Shown piece after piece: positions 8,851-18,247 of a stretch of DNA of 47,985 nt; position 1 is the stretch's first letter, and each line of letters opens with the position of its first letter. The position numbers and the translations under genes were made by a program. Under the pieces are notes generated by a model. That model saw only the letters and a list, made by a program, of their open reading frames with translations, ran no database searches and was not told where the DNA came from. The stretch is taken from NCBI GenBank assembly GCA_041395165.1, contig JAWLBA010000011.1, forward strand, positions 1-47,985, in the 5' to 3' direction. The DNA is from JAIBCM01 sp041395165 (GTDB lineage Bacteria > Verrucomicrobiota > Verrucomicrobiia > JADLBR01 > JAIBCM01).

Positions 8851-9636
8851 ATGACCGCGCCAAATGATCCGACAAAAATTACGCGAAGCCTTTTCTTAAA
8901 AAGATTAGGACTTTTCGCCTTGAGCCATTCCTTTCTTGCTCCTTTCGTGCAAGCAGAAAACAAAGAAAATGATGAACAAGAAACAACACTTCGTGGCGAT
9001 TCTTTAGAAGTTCCCATCGACGAAAGCCAACCCACTTCCGAGCTTCCCTTTATCCTGCGCGGCCCACGCGGCAATCCTCGTGTTGCTTTAACGTTTGACG
9101 ATGGCCCCAATCCAAGCACAACTGAAAAAATTTTACAAACCCTAGATCAACACCGCGCTAAAGCGACTTTTTTTATGATCGGCAGCCGCGTTAAAGAATC
9201 CCCAAGCATGGCGCGAGAAGTCCGTGATCAAGGTCACGATATTGGCAATCATTCCTATACCCATCCTCTCCTTACCCGTCTTTCCAAAGCAACAGTCTAC
9301 AACGAAGTTCAAAAAACCCAACAAGTTATCGAAGACACTTTACATCTTCAACCCCGCTGGTTTCGCCCCCCTTACGGCGCCTTTAAAGCTTCGCAAGCTG
9401 CGATTGCTACCGAACTGAAACTAAACATAGTCATTTGGTCGGTCGATCCTCGTGATTGGTCTCGACCTGGGGTAAATACGATTCATCGTCGCATTGTCAA
9501 TCACACCAGTGGTGGTGATATTGTTCTTTGTCACGATATTCATCGGCAAACAGCAGAAGCAGCTCCTTATTTTATTCCTGCGCTCATTGATCGCGGTTTT
9601 GAATTAGTCACTCTATCCGATTTGCTTTTAAGTTAA
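8851..9636 (+). CDS. Secreted polysaccharide deacetylase (NodB domain, CE4)
   Basis: 261 residues. The N-terminus carries an export signal (RSLFLKRLGLFALSHSFLAPFVQA, cleavage after about residue 35). All five CE4 motifs are present: TFDDGP (81-86, with the metal-binding second Asp), HSYTH (134-138), RPPYG (172-176), DPRDW (199-203) and the catalytic His in LCHDIH (228). The family removes N-acetyl groups from peptidoglycan or other GlcNAc polymers outside the cytoplasm; the actual substrate is not determined here. The last 4 bp overlap the convergent lipA remnant. Confidence 0.9.
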   Translation: MTAPNDPTKITRSLFLKRLGLFALSHSFLAPFVQAENKENDEQETTLRGDSLEVPIDESQPTSELPFILRGPRGNPRVALTFDDGPNPSTTEKILQTLDQHRAKATFFMIGSRVKESPSMAREVRDQGHDIGNHSYTHPLLTRLSKATVYNEVQKTQQVIEDTLHLQPRWFRPPYGAFKASQAAIATELKLNIVIWSVDPRDWSRPGVNTIHRRIVNHTSGGDIVLCHDIHRQTAEAAPYFIPALIDRGFELVTLSDLLLS

Positions 9637-10536
9637 GAAGCCTGTAACTCTTCCAAATCCACTTCATCCGCGTAATAAGAACTTCTCACAAGCGGCCCCG
9701 AGGCCACATTTTTAAAGCCAATACTTTTTGCGTAATCGGCCCATCAGCTCAAATTCTTTTGGAGTTACCCAACGCACTACGGGTAAATGCTGCGGCGTGG
9801 GTTGCAAATATTGCCCTAAAGTTATCAAATCACAATTCACTTTGCGCAAATCTTGCAACGCGGTAATAAGTTCCTTCTGACTCCCCTAAACCCAACATTA
9901 AACCCGATTTTGTGATCATCTCAGGCGCTAACGTTTTAATAAACTTCAAAACTTCCAACGAACGATGATACGTCGCTCGCGTACGCGAACATGGGATGTT
10001 AATCGTTCGACCGTTTCTAAATTATGATTAAAAATATCGGGCTTAACCCTTACCACTTTCGCAATATCTTCCTCTTCCCCTTGAAAATCGCTCGTTAACA
10101 CCTCAATAATCATCTCAGGATTGCTTTCCCGAACCGCTTGCACCGTTTTCGCCACATGCGCAGCCGCTCCATCTTTCAAGTCATCCACGCGCAACCATCA
10201 TCAATCACCACATGCCGCAAATGCAATCGCGCCACCGCTTCAACTACGCGCTTCGGCTCGTCTACCTCAAAGCAAATGGTTTGGCAGTCGCCACGGAACA
10301 AAATCCGCAATTACGCGTGCACCGATCACCTGCCACCATAAAAGTCGCTGTGCCGCGACTCCAACACTCCCAACCCCGATTCGGACAACGCGCACTTTCG
10401 CAAACTGTATGCAGTTTTAAATCGCGAATCAAATCGGTCGTTTTGCTGATATTGCGGCGAAATTTGGCAATTTAAGACGAAACCAATCCGGTTTTCGCCC
10501 CGGTTTTACCCTCTCTGACTGAGCTTCTGTCAACAT
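9633..10536 (-). pseudogene. lipA: Lipoyl synthase, disrupted by about five single-base frameshifts
   Basis: LipA is a radical-SAM enzyme that inserts sulfur into octanoyl-protein to form lipoyl groups. Reading from the ATG at 10536 gives MLTEAQSERVKPGRKPDWF, then CESARCPNRG and the radical-SAM cluster motif DRCTRNCGFCSVAT. Further recognisable segments lie in shifting frames: EVDEP.RVVEAVARLHLRHVVI, DDLKDGAAAHVAKTVQAVRES, DIFNHNLETVERLT, EVLKFIKTLAPEMITKSG, LITLGQYLQPTPQHLPVVRW, ASGPLVRSSYYADE. Joining them needs about five one-base corrections, near 10275, 10190, 9970, 9885 and 9740, nearly all apparent losses. Apart from that the residues are well conserved. As written it cannot make a functional enzyme; a sequence error is possible (see findings). 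Confidence 0.85.
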
Positions 10537-10627
10537 GGTTAGCCACGACTCTACAGAACTTTTTAAAAGTTCAACTTTACAACAAAACCTTTTTCGACGA
10601 ATGATAAAAGAAATACAAAAGAAAAAT

Positions 10628-11159
10628 ATGAAAGAAGAAATTTTTTGATATTGTTGACGAAAGGATCAAGTGATAGGACAATTACGACGCGAAATTCATG
10701 AGAAAAAAAAATTATTGCATCGCGCTATCCACATTTTCATTTTCGATTCAGCCAATCGTCTCTTTCTGCAAAAACGTTCGTTAACAAAAGACTCTCATCC
10801 CGGAAAATGGGACTCCTCTTGCAGCGGCCATTTGGACACTGGTGAAACCTATGAAATCGCCGCGCAACGCAGATAAAGAGGAGTTGGGCATTACCTTCCC
10901 CATATCAGCTGCCAATAACATTCTTTATTTGCCAGCTTCAAAGCCACTGATCAGGAATTTATACAAGTTTTTCGTTTCAGGCATTCTGGTCCGTTTCCAA
11001 TTGCACCCCGAAGAAATTAGTGAAGGCCAATTCTTTGAAATCCATCACATCCAACAATGGATCAATCAAAAACCCGAAGATTTTGCAACGGCTTTCCATA
11101 CCATTTTTCACAAATTTCTTACAGCTTGCGATCATTCATCAACCGTTTGGCTCAAGAAC
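10628..11159 (+). pseudogene. NUDIX hydrolase (YfcD/isopentenyl-diphosphate isomerase-like), frameshifted
   Basis: The ATG at 10628 starts MKEEIF, but a run of six T puts TGA in frame. Correcting one extra T and one missing A gives DIVDEKDQVIGQ running into the open frame QLRREIHEKKKLLHRAIHIF. The segment LFLQKRSLTKDSHPGKWDSSCSGHLDTGETYEIAAQR is typical of the YfcD/IDI-like NUDIX branch. The NUDIX box core is broken at 10868-10880 (expected REIKEELGI, observed two base losses) and later frames give TDQEFIQVFRF and LHPEEISEGQFFEI. About five lesions in 530 bp. The 3' boundary is uncertain because the last open frame runs into the next gene. Confidence 0.7.
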
Positions 11160-11938
11160 ATGGTGCGATTAACCATTTTAGGAAGTGGCAGTGCGGGCAA
11201 TTGCGCCTTGGTTGAAGCCGACCAGACGCGTCTTCTCATTGATGCTGGTCTGAGCGGTCGCCAAATTCAAAATCGTCTTTCGCAACTCGGAAAAAGTCTG
11301 GACGAAATTGACGGCGTGCTTTTGACCCATGAACACAGTGATCACACGCTTGGCTTAACACGGATTTGTCAAAAACGTAATATCCCCATTTATACCAATT
11401 CCTTAACCGCCGAATGTATCAAATCCAAACTTAACCCTTCACAAACTTGAAACTCTTCACCACAGGCGATCGCTTTACTATTGGGAACTGGAACATAGAA
11501 ACATTTCCCGTGCCACGATGCTTATGATCCGGTCGGTTTTCGTTTTACGTTTTCAACAAGTGTGCTTTGGCTTTCTAACCGATCTCGGCCACGCCACACG
11601 TCTCTCGTTATCGAACGCGTTCGATCCTGCCAAACCCTTCTCTTGGAAGCCAATCACGATCTCAGCTTGCTCAAGAAGATCAACGACGACCCTGGTCTGT
11701 GAAACAAAGAATCCTTTCCCGCCACGGTCATCTCTCCAACGACGGTGCCGCTCAAGTGCTTCGTGAAATGGCTTCGCAACATCTCAAACATTTATTTTTA
11801 GGTCATCTTAGCTCAGATTGCAATCGACCCGAGCTAGCCAGAAATAGTTCCTTAGCCGCTTTGGAAAGCATTCACGCATCCCATGTTACTGTAGAAGTCG
11901 CCTCTCAAGATCAAGCGACAGCAACTTTAGAACTTTAG
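11160..11938 (+). pseudogene. Metallo-beta-lactamase-fold hydrolase (YycJ/WalJ-like), frameshifted
   Basis: Begins MVRLTILGSGSAGNCALVEA and contains the metal-binding motif LLTHEHSDHTLGL, both typical of YycJ/WalJ-type hydrolases. The frame fails after about residue 95. Later parts appear in other frames: LKLFTTGDRF, FPVPHDAYDPVGF, FLTDLGHATRL, VIERVR.CQTLLLEANHDLSLL, VKQRILSRHGHLSNDGAAQVL and HLFLGHLSSDCNRPELA. Five or so single-base corrections restore one protein of about 260 residues. Family members act as nucleases or in cell-wall/DNA maintenance in other bacteria. It lies between the NUDIX remnant and rpoN, all on the plus strand. Confidence 0.75.
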
Positions 11939-11951
11939 CCGAAACAGATTT

Positions 11952-13345
11952 ATGGCTGATATTCGACTGACTCAATCAACCGCTCAAACCCAAATTTTCA
12001 CACCTCACATGCAGCAAGCGCTCGCTATTTTGCAAGCGCCAGCCTTGGAATTGCGCTCCCTAGTTCAAGAAGAAATTGCGAAAAATCCAGTTTTGGAAGA
12101 AATCGCAGAATCACCTTCAGAAGAATGGGAAGAAATCACACAAGAAAAATCTGAGGCCCCTTCAAACGAAAGTGAAGAATCTGAAGTAAGCTGGGATCTT
12201 TCATCAACACGCCATTCTCATAGCGATCAGGATGAAGCACAGCGGCGCCAGTTTTTTTTTGATTCTCTCACTAAACCCGAAACATTGGCAGAACATCTCA
12301 CTCAGCAACTCCACTTAAATAGTTCTGATCCTCAGCAAATTCAAATTGGTGAGATGATTATTGGCAGCCTCGACCCTGACGGCTTCCTGCGCGTTTCCCT
12401 AGATGAAATCAGTAATCTTTCCCACAGCAACAGCGAAGCGGTAAAAACTACCTACAATTAATTCAAAGCTTTCATCCCAGCGGCATTGCTGCGCGAGATT
12501 TGAAAGAATGTTTACTATTGCAACTACAGCGCCTGGACAAAACCGAATCATTAGAATCAACTTTAGTCGCCAATCGCGGAAGATTTGGCGCATCATCGCT
12601 ACGAAATTTTAGCTAAACAATTACAGACCAATCCTGACACCATCCAAGCCGCTGCTCAAACCATTGCCAAACTCGATCCCAAACCAGGACGTGCTTTTCT
12701 ACCAGAAGAAAAACATCAAATCGTGCGAGCCGAACTCGCCGTGCGAAAAGTAAAAGAGGATTGGAAAATTATTTTTAACCCTTACGCCTCTCCTCAACTC
12801 AAGATTAGCGATACTTATAAAGATATGCTCGCTTCAAGTGATGGTGACAGCAAAGAAGTTCGCGATTATTTACGCGAAAAAATTCGTTCTGGCCGATCGT
12901 TTATGGACTGGATCCAACAACGCCAAGAAACACTCCAAAAAATCGTGCAAGTTATCATCGAAAAACAAAGGTTTTCGGTAGCCAGTCATCTCTCATCTAA
13001 AACCCTTAACACTCGCTCAAGTCGCGCAAGAAATTGGCATTCACGAAACCACAGTAAGCCGCGCCATCGCCAATAAATATCGACACCCCGTGGGGCATTC
13101 AGGAATTAAAATTCTTTTTTACCTCTGGCTATCGTAACCATACTTCCGGGCAAATTGTTTCCAACCAAAGCATTAAAGAAGCATTACGCGAACTGGTAGA
13201 ACACGAAGACAAACGCAAGCCGTATTCTGATGAAGAAATCATTAAAATTTTTTCCGAACGCGGCATTAGCATCGCACGCCGAACCATTGCTAAATATCGC
13301 AAAGAGCTTAAAATTCTCCCTTCCAGCTTGCGACGTGTTTTGTAA
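11952..13345 (+). pseudogene. rpoN: RNA polymerase sigma-54 factor, frameshifted
   Basis: Sigma-54 directs RNA polymerase to -24/-12 promoters with enhancer-dependent activators. Region I is clear (MADIRLTQSTAQTQIFTPHM, then LQAPALELRSLVQEEIAKNPVLEE), followed by an acidic region II. The frame shifts near 12450, returns near 12575 (AHHRYEILAKQLQTN), shifts again near 13000 and near 13080, and then reads SGYRNHTSGQIVSNQSIKEAL. The C-terminal RpoN box is ARRTIAKYRKEL (from about 13275), and the gene ends LRRVL at the TAA 13343-13345. About four lesions. The stop overlaps the aroE ATG (TAATG). Confidence 0.85.
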
Positions 13346-14253
13346 TGATATTTTCCCAACACATGATTTCTTTTGAACAATTAACCCATTGGCGCCCGGA
13401 ACGCCCAACTTATGGCGTCATCGGCTATCCCATTAAGCACTCGCTATCGCCCATCATGCAACAAGCCGCTATGCATGCATTAGGATTAGACGCTGATTAT
13501 TTGGCTTTTGAAATTCCGCCTGAACAACTCACTCCCGCTCTGGAACATCTAGAAAAAATAGGTGTTAAAGGAGTTAATCTTACTTTGCCCCATAAAATTC
13601 AAGTCTTACCTTGGCTGCATGAAACTTCCAATGATGTCAAAGCCATTGGCGCTGCTAACACTATCAAATTCGATGCCGGTTTGCGAAAAGGGTATAACAC
13701 CGATGCAGCCGGTTTTTCTCGAGCTATCGAAACAGTTTTTCAGAAAAAACTCAGCGAACTGCGCATCCTACTTTTGGGAGCCGGTGGCGCAGGTCGAGCA
13801 ATCGCTTTTCAAGCAATCGCTGAAAAATGCCAAAGATTAGTGATCGTCAATCGAACCATAGAAAAAGCAGAACAATTAATAAAAGAACTCGGCTCTTCAG
13901 CGCCTGTTTTTAAAAATAGCAACGTGACCTGCCTCACTTTTCCTTCATCCAATCAGCTTGCTAAAGAGCTTGCAAATAGCGATCTGATCATCAACGCGAC
14001 CTCTTTAGGTCTTCACGAAAATGATCCCTCAATCATTCCCAGAGATTGGTTTCAACCGAATCACCTGGTTTTTGACACCATTTACCAACCTGCTGTCACT
14101 TCGCTCATGCGCGAAGCACAAAGCGCGGGAGCTCAAACGGCTAATGGCCTGTTTATGCTTCTCTATCAAGGCGCGCTTGCTTTTGAAATTTGGTTCTCGC
14201 AACCTGCGCCAATTGATGCCATGAAACAAGCTCTATTCCAAACTCAAATTTGA
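13345..14253 (+). CDS. aroE: Shikimate dehydrogenase
   Basis: Reduces 3-dehydroshikimate with NADPH (EC 1.1.1.25), fourth step of the shikimate pathway. 302 residues from 13345; an alternative ATG six codons later (13363) is possible. Visible: substrate-binding GYPIKHSLSP (27-36), catalytic Lys84 in NLTLPHK, the NADP-binding LLGAGGAGRA (143-152) and NRTIEKAEQL. Intact, in contrast to the four genes before it. Its ATG overlaps the rpoN stop and the prepilin peptidase ATG follows one base after its TGA, so rpoN-aroE-pilD form a tight unit. Confidence 0.94.
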   Translation: MIFSQHMISFEQLTHWRPERPTYGVIGYPIKHSLSPIMQQAAMHALGLDADYLAFEIPPEQLTPALEHLEKIGVKGVNLTLPHKIQVLPWLHETSNDVKAIGAANTIKFDAGLRKGYNTDAAGFSRAIETVFQKKLSELRILLLGAGGAGRAIAFQAIAEKCQRLVIVNRTIEKAEQLIKELGSSAPVFKNSNVTCLTFPSSNQLAKELANSDLIINATSLGLHENDPSIIPRDWFQPNHLVFDTIYQPAVTSLMREAQSAGAQTANGLFMLLYQGALAFEIWFSQPAPIDAMKQALFQTQI

Positions 14254-14254
14254 C

Positions 14255-15061
14255 ATGCCGCTTCAAACTAATCCTTTTTTTCTGCTTATCGTTTTTATCC
14301 TAGGCGCCTGTGTGGGATCTTTTTTAAACGTCTGCATTTATCGCATCCCACGCGATATTTCTATCGTCTTTCCTCGTTCTTTTTGTCCATTATGCGGCGA
14401 GCCTATCGCTTGGTATTATAATTTACCCATTATCTCTTGGGTTGGACTAGGAGGCAAAACTCAATGTTGCGGCACACGGCTTAGTTGGCGTTATCCTTTT
14501 GTGGAATTATTAACTGCATCCTTTTTCACATTGTTATTTTTTCAATTTCACTGGCCCATCGCACTCGCCTACTCCGTATTGTGCGCTTTATTAATCATCG
14601 GATTTTTTACCGATCTCGATCATCTCATGATACCTGACGCTGTCACGGTTGGCGGTTTTTTTTTAGGAATCATTGCTTCAACACTTTTACCCGAACTTCA
14701 TGACACACTTAACCGCTGGAACGCTTTGAAACAAGCTGCCTCAGGCGCTTTTGTCGGCGCTGGAATCTTAGGCATCGTCGCCTGGGTAGGCGGTCGCGTT
14801 TTAAAAAAAGAAGCCATGGGCATGGGCGACATAAAACTCATGGCTTGTTTAGGGGCTTTTCTGGGTTGGCAAGCTACCCTTTTTTGTATCATGATCGGCT
14901 CCTTAATCGGCACAGCCATCGGCATGGGCATCTTAATCGCACAAAGAAAAAAATGGGGCTCCCACGTCATGCTTCCCTTTGGCCCACCCCTCATGATCGC
15001 TGCGATACTTTGGATCTTCGGTGGTAAAGCAATTTGGCAAACCTATTGGCTAACTTTATAG
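14255..15061 (+). CDS. Prepilin peptidase / N-methyltransferase (A24 family)
   Basis: 268 residues, polytopic membrane protein of the PilD/GspO type. It cleaves and N-methylates type IV pilin-like precursors at the inner membrane. The two catalytic Asp of A24 peptidases are in FTDLDHLMIPD and MGMGDIKLMACLGA. The cytoplasmic zinc domain is unusual: the first pair is normal (CPLCG) but the second reads KTQCCGTRLSWRYP, so the usual CxxC has become TxCC. No pilin or secretion genes are nearby. Adjacent to aroE with one base between stop and start. Confidence 0.9.
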   Translation: MPLQTNPFFLLIVFILGACVGSFLNVCIYRIPRDISIVFPRSFCPLCGEPIAWYYNLPIISWVGLGGKTQCCGTRLSWRYPFVELLTASFFTLLFFQFHWPIALAYSVLCALLIIGFFTDLDHLMIPDAVTVGGFFLGIIASTLLPELHDTLNRWNALKQAASGAFVGAGILGIVAWVGGRVLKKEAMGMGDIKLMACLGAFLGWQATLFCIMIGSLIGTAIGMGILIAQRKKWGSHVMLPFGPPLMIAAILWIFGGKAIWQTYWLTL

Positions 15062-15150
15062 TTTCCATATCTAGTTGATAGAGCAACTCCCTAGGGTTTG
15101 ATAATTTACTTCCAAAACTAATAAAACTGATAAGTTTAATTTAAATTCAT

Positions 15151-15897
15151 ATGACGACAAAAGAGGTTTTTCAAAAACAAGGTCACTATTGCTTTCGTTG
15201 GAGAAGCTATCTTCCTTTGATTTTACTACCTTTATTACTATTCAGTCTACCTAATGCAGAAGTTATTAAAACACACTTTGGAAAAGCATCGGGCGAATTT
15301 TGGAAGTGGGGATGTGTCTTCATTTCTTGCCTGGGTTTTTTAATAAGGTGTTTAGTCATCGGTTACGCACCCGGTGGCACTTCAGGAAGGAATGCTAAAC
15401 AACAACGGGCTGACCGACTCAATCAAACCGGAATCTATTCACTGGTAAGGAATCCACTTTATTTAGGCAATTTTTTAATGATTTTAGGTGTGGCACTTTT
15501 CACCGAAACTTTTTGGTTTATTATTATTACAATAGTAGTTTTCACTCTATTCTATGAAAGAATTATTTTAGTTGAAGAAGAATTTCTTCAACACAAGTTC
15601 GGTGAAGTTTTTATCAATTGGGCTCAAAAAACTCCCGCTTTTATTCCCAAATTTCATGGTTGGATTCAACCGGATTTGTCGTTTTCTTTTAAAAACGTTT
15701 TAAAAAGAGAATACAGCGGTCTTTTAATGACCACTCTGCTTTTTATTGGAATCGATTTTCTCTCTGACCATTTCTTCGAACATCGAAATCAAGAACGTTT
15801 CCTCTGGCTTATTACTCTCATCGTCTCTTTCACCATTTATTTGATACTTCGAACACTTAAAAAGAAGACGTTATTACTTCATAAAACAGGACGATAG
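15151..15897 (+). CDS. Isoprenylcysteine carboxyl methyltransferase (ICMT)/PEMT-family membrane protein
   Basis: 248 residues with about six hydrophobic segments. The core shows the family signature: TGIYSLVRNPLYLGNFL, then a hydrophobic segment, then ERIILVEEEFLQHKFGEVFINWAQKTPAFIP. In this family the RNPLYLG and E..L...F...Y/F..W blocks bind S-adenosylmethionine. Bacterial members methylate lipids or small molecules; the substrate is unknown. Unlike shorter homologues it has extra C-terminal membrane segments (about 190-240). It stands alone between the pilD and ligA genes, with 89 and 83 bp of flanking non-coding DNA in which I see no clear motif. Confidence 0.75.
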   Translation: MTTKEVFQKQGHYCFRWRSYLPLILLPLLLFSLPNAEVIKTHFGKASGEFWKWGCVFISCLGFLIRCLVIGYAPGGTSGRNAKQQRADRLNQTGIYSLVRNPLYLGNFLMILGVALFTETFWFIIITIVVFTLFYERIILVEEEFLQHKFGEVFINWAQKTPAFIPKFHGWIQPDLSFSFKNVLKREYSGLLMTTLLFIGIDFLSDHFFEHRNQERFLWLITLIVSFTIYLILRTLKKKTLLLHKTGR

Positions 15898-15980
15898 ATT
15901 TTTATTTAGTGTAATACTTAAAAAGCCTGGTTTTGCTCTTTTGCAAATGAAATAATCTTTTACGCTTATGGCGTTGAACC

Positions 15981-18227
15981 ATGACCGATGATCTTTTTAC
16001 TATCACTCTTCAGGATGCCAAGAAAAAGCATCGTGAATTGGCTGCTGTCGTAGAACATCACAATCGTCTTTATTACGAGGAAGCACAACCTGAAATTACC
16101 GATGCGGAATTTGATAAACTTTTTCACGATTTACAAGAGTTGGAAAAACGTTTCCCACAGCTCATCACTCCAGATTCACCAACACAAAAGGTAGGTGGCC
16201 GACCCTTACAAGAATTCCAGCGAGTGCAACATTTGTTACCTATGCTTTCTTTAGAAAAAGCAGAAACCAAAGAAAAGCTGATCAATTTCGAAACTCGTAT
16301 TAAAAAACGTCTCTCGGGTGAATCCGTGCAATTCGTTTTGGAACCTAAAGTTGATGGAGTTTCAATCAGCTTACGTTATGAAAAGGGAAAGCTCACTGTC
16401 GGCACCACTCGTGGTGATGGTCGAAGTGGCGACGATATTACTGCAAATCTTAAAACGATTCCGACCATTCCTCATGATTTGAAATGGAAAAATCCGCCTG
16501 TTCTATTGGAAGTTCGAGGCGAAGTCTATATGACTGCTGAAGGATTTGAAAAATTAAATGAAACAATGCGAGTTAAAGGAGAAAAAACCTTTCAAAATCC
16601 GCGCAATGCAGCGGCGGGCTCCCTAAAACAACTTGACCCGCGTCTCGTAGCTCGACGTCCCTTGCGAGCGGTTCTTTATTCGCTCGGCGCCTGTAAAGGC
16701 ATTGCAATCAAAACTCAGGAAGAGTTTTTAAAACAACTCAAAACTCTAGGTTTCGAAACCCCTCCATTAACCTATGTCGTCAACACAGTCGACGAAGCCA
16801 TGGAACGGGTGGAAATTTTTAAAGAAAAAAGTGATCAATTCTCCTTTGAAATTGATGGCGTAGTTTTCAAAGTTAACTGTCTCGAGCAATGGGCGCGACT
16901 TCCAGCAACAGCTCATGCCCCAGGTTATGCAATCGCCTACAAACCCGCGCATTGGGTTAAGGAAACAGAAACCCGTATTCGAGATATCACCATCCAAGTG
17001 GGACGCACAGGCGTGCTAACTCCGGTAGCAGAGTTGGAGCCGGTTTTTCTTTCAGGCTCCACTATTTCTCGAGCGACTTTGCACAATGAAGATGAGATTA
17101 AGAAAAAAGATATTCGCATCGGCGATGCGGTTATGATCCAAAAAGCAGGCGCTGTGATTCCTGCAGTCGTGCGAGTGATGAAAGAAAAACGTCCTTCTCA
17201 TGCAAAACCTTTTCATTTTTACGAGTCTATCCAAGGCAAATGTCCGGTTTGCAAGAGCCCCATCCATCGTGATCCGAAGTTCGCTGCCTGGCGTTGCGAA
17301 AATTTGCAGTGTCCCGCACAAAACACACGTCGTGTCGCTTACTTTTGTCAACGCAATGCACTGGATATTGAAAGCTTGGGCGCCATTGTCGCAGAATCTT
17401 TAGTGGAAACGCAATGGGTCAAAGAACCCTTGGACCTTTTTGAATTAACCGAAGAAAAACTTGCAACGTTGAACCTCGGCACAGAAACTGAACCGCGCGT
17501 CTTCGGACAAAAAAATGCTAGAAAAGCTTTAACCGCTTTAGAACGCGCAAAAACTTTTCCTTTAGAGCGTTGGCTGAACGCACTCGCTATTCCTGAAATG
17601 GGCGAAGCAACAGCTTACGAAATCGCACAATTTCATCCTAATTTAGAATCCGTAGCACATTCCAAACTTTTACATCACGTGGTCGCTATCGCTCGAAAAA
17701 CTGAAGAAGCTTCTCATATCAAATCGCTAATCAAAAAAGATGCCTCCCAGGAATCGCAACAACAGTATGAAAAATTTAAAAAAGAAATCGAAACGTTGGG
17801 CGATGAGTTGGTGGAACAAAATTTTGCCGAAAAACGCAGTTCTAAAGGCATTTCCAAATATGTTTATCGTATCGGTCCGAGTACTTCTCAAAGTATTCTC
17901 GATTTTTTCCAATCACAACGCGGGAAAAATATCCTTAAACGTTTGCAAGAATTACACATTCACCCTCAATCTCAAATCACTTCCCAAACCCAATCGAACT
18001 CACCTTTTAACAATAAGACTTTTGTTATTACCGGCACTCTAAGTCAACCTCGAAGTCATTTTGAAAAAAAAATTCGCGAACTGGGCGGCAAAGTGACGAG
18101 CGCTGTGAGTTCTCAAACATCTTATGTTTTAGCTGGCGCCGATCCTGGTTCCAAACTAGACAAAGCCAAGAAACTTGGCGTGTCTATCCTTAGCGAAGCC
18201 GATTTTGAAAAGCTTGCGAAGTCGTAA
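15981..18227 (+). CDS. ligA: NAD-dependent DNA ligase
   Basis: Seals nicks in replication and repair (EC 6.5.1.2). 748 residues, longer than the usual 670. Order: Ia domain (1-70), adenylation domain with the nucleotidyl-accepting Lys123 in EPKVDGVS, OB fold (about 330-400), zinc finger (CPVCKSPI, then WRCENLQC, about 420-445), HhH repeats, and a C-terminal BRCT domain (about 672-748, from FVITGTL). The extra length sits within the HhH region, about residues 560-630, a Lys/Glu/Gln-rich stretch between EMGEATAYEIAQ and IGPSTSQSILDFF. No lesions. Confidence 0.96.
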   Translation: MTDDLFTITLQDAKKKHRELAAVVEHHNRLYYEEAQPEITDAEFDKLFHDLQELEKRFPQLITPDSPTQKVGGRPLQEFQRVQHLLPMLSLEKAETKEKLINFETRIKKRLSGESVQFVLEPKVDGVSISLRYEKGKLTVGTTRGDGRSGDDITANLKTIPTIPHDLKWKNPPVLLEVRGEVYMTAEGFEKLNETMRVKGEKTFQNPRNAAAGSLKQLDPRLVARRPLRAVLYSLGACKGIAIKTQEEFLKQLKTLGFETPPLTYVVNTVDEAMERVEIFKEKSDQFSFEIDGVVFKVNCLEQWARLPATAHAPGYAIAYKPAHWVKETETRIRDITIQVGRTGVLTPVAELEPVFLSGSTISRATLHNEDEIKKKDIRIGDAVMIQKAGAVIPAVVRVMKEKRPSHAKPFHFYESIQGKCPVCKSPIHRDPKFAAWRCENLQCPAQNTRRVAYFCQRNALDIESLGAIVAESLVETQWVKEPLDLFELTEEKLATLNLGTETEPRVFGQKNARKALTALERAKTFPLERWLNALAIPEMGEATAYEIAQFHPNLESVAHSKLLHHVVAIARKTEEASHIKSLIKKDASQESQQQYEKFKKEIETLGDELVEQNFAEKRSSKGISKYVYRIGPSTSQSILDFFQSQRGKNILKRLQELHIHPQSQITSQTQSNSPFNNKTFVITGTLSQPRSHFEKKIRELGGKVTSAVSSQTSYVLAGADPGSKLDKAKKLGVSILSEADFEKLAKS

Positions 18228-18247
18228 GCATACGATATCTTATTTTT

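Noticed and set aside
8751..9119. N-terminal extension of the small membrane protein frame, on the strand opposite the deacetylase
   Set aside because: Antisense to a clear CE4 gene, without coding character; the ATG at 8750 starts a typical basic N-terminus plus membrane segment.
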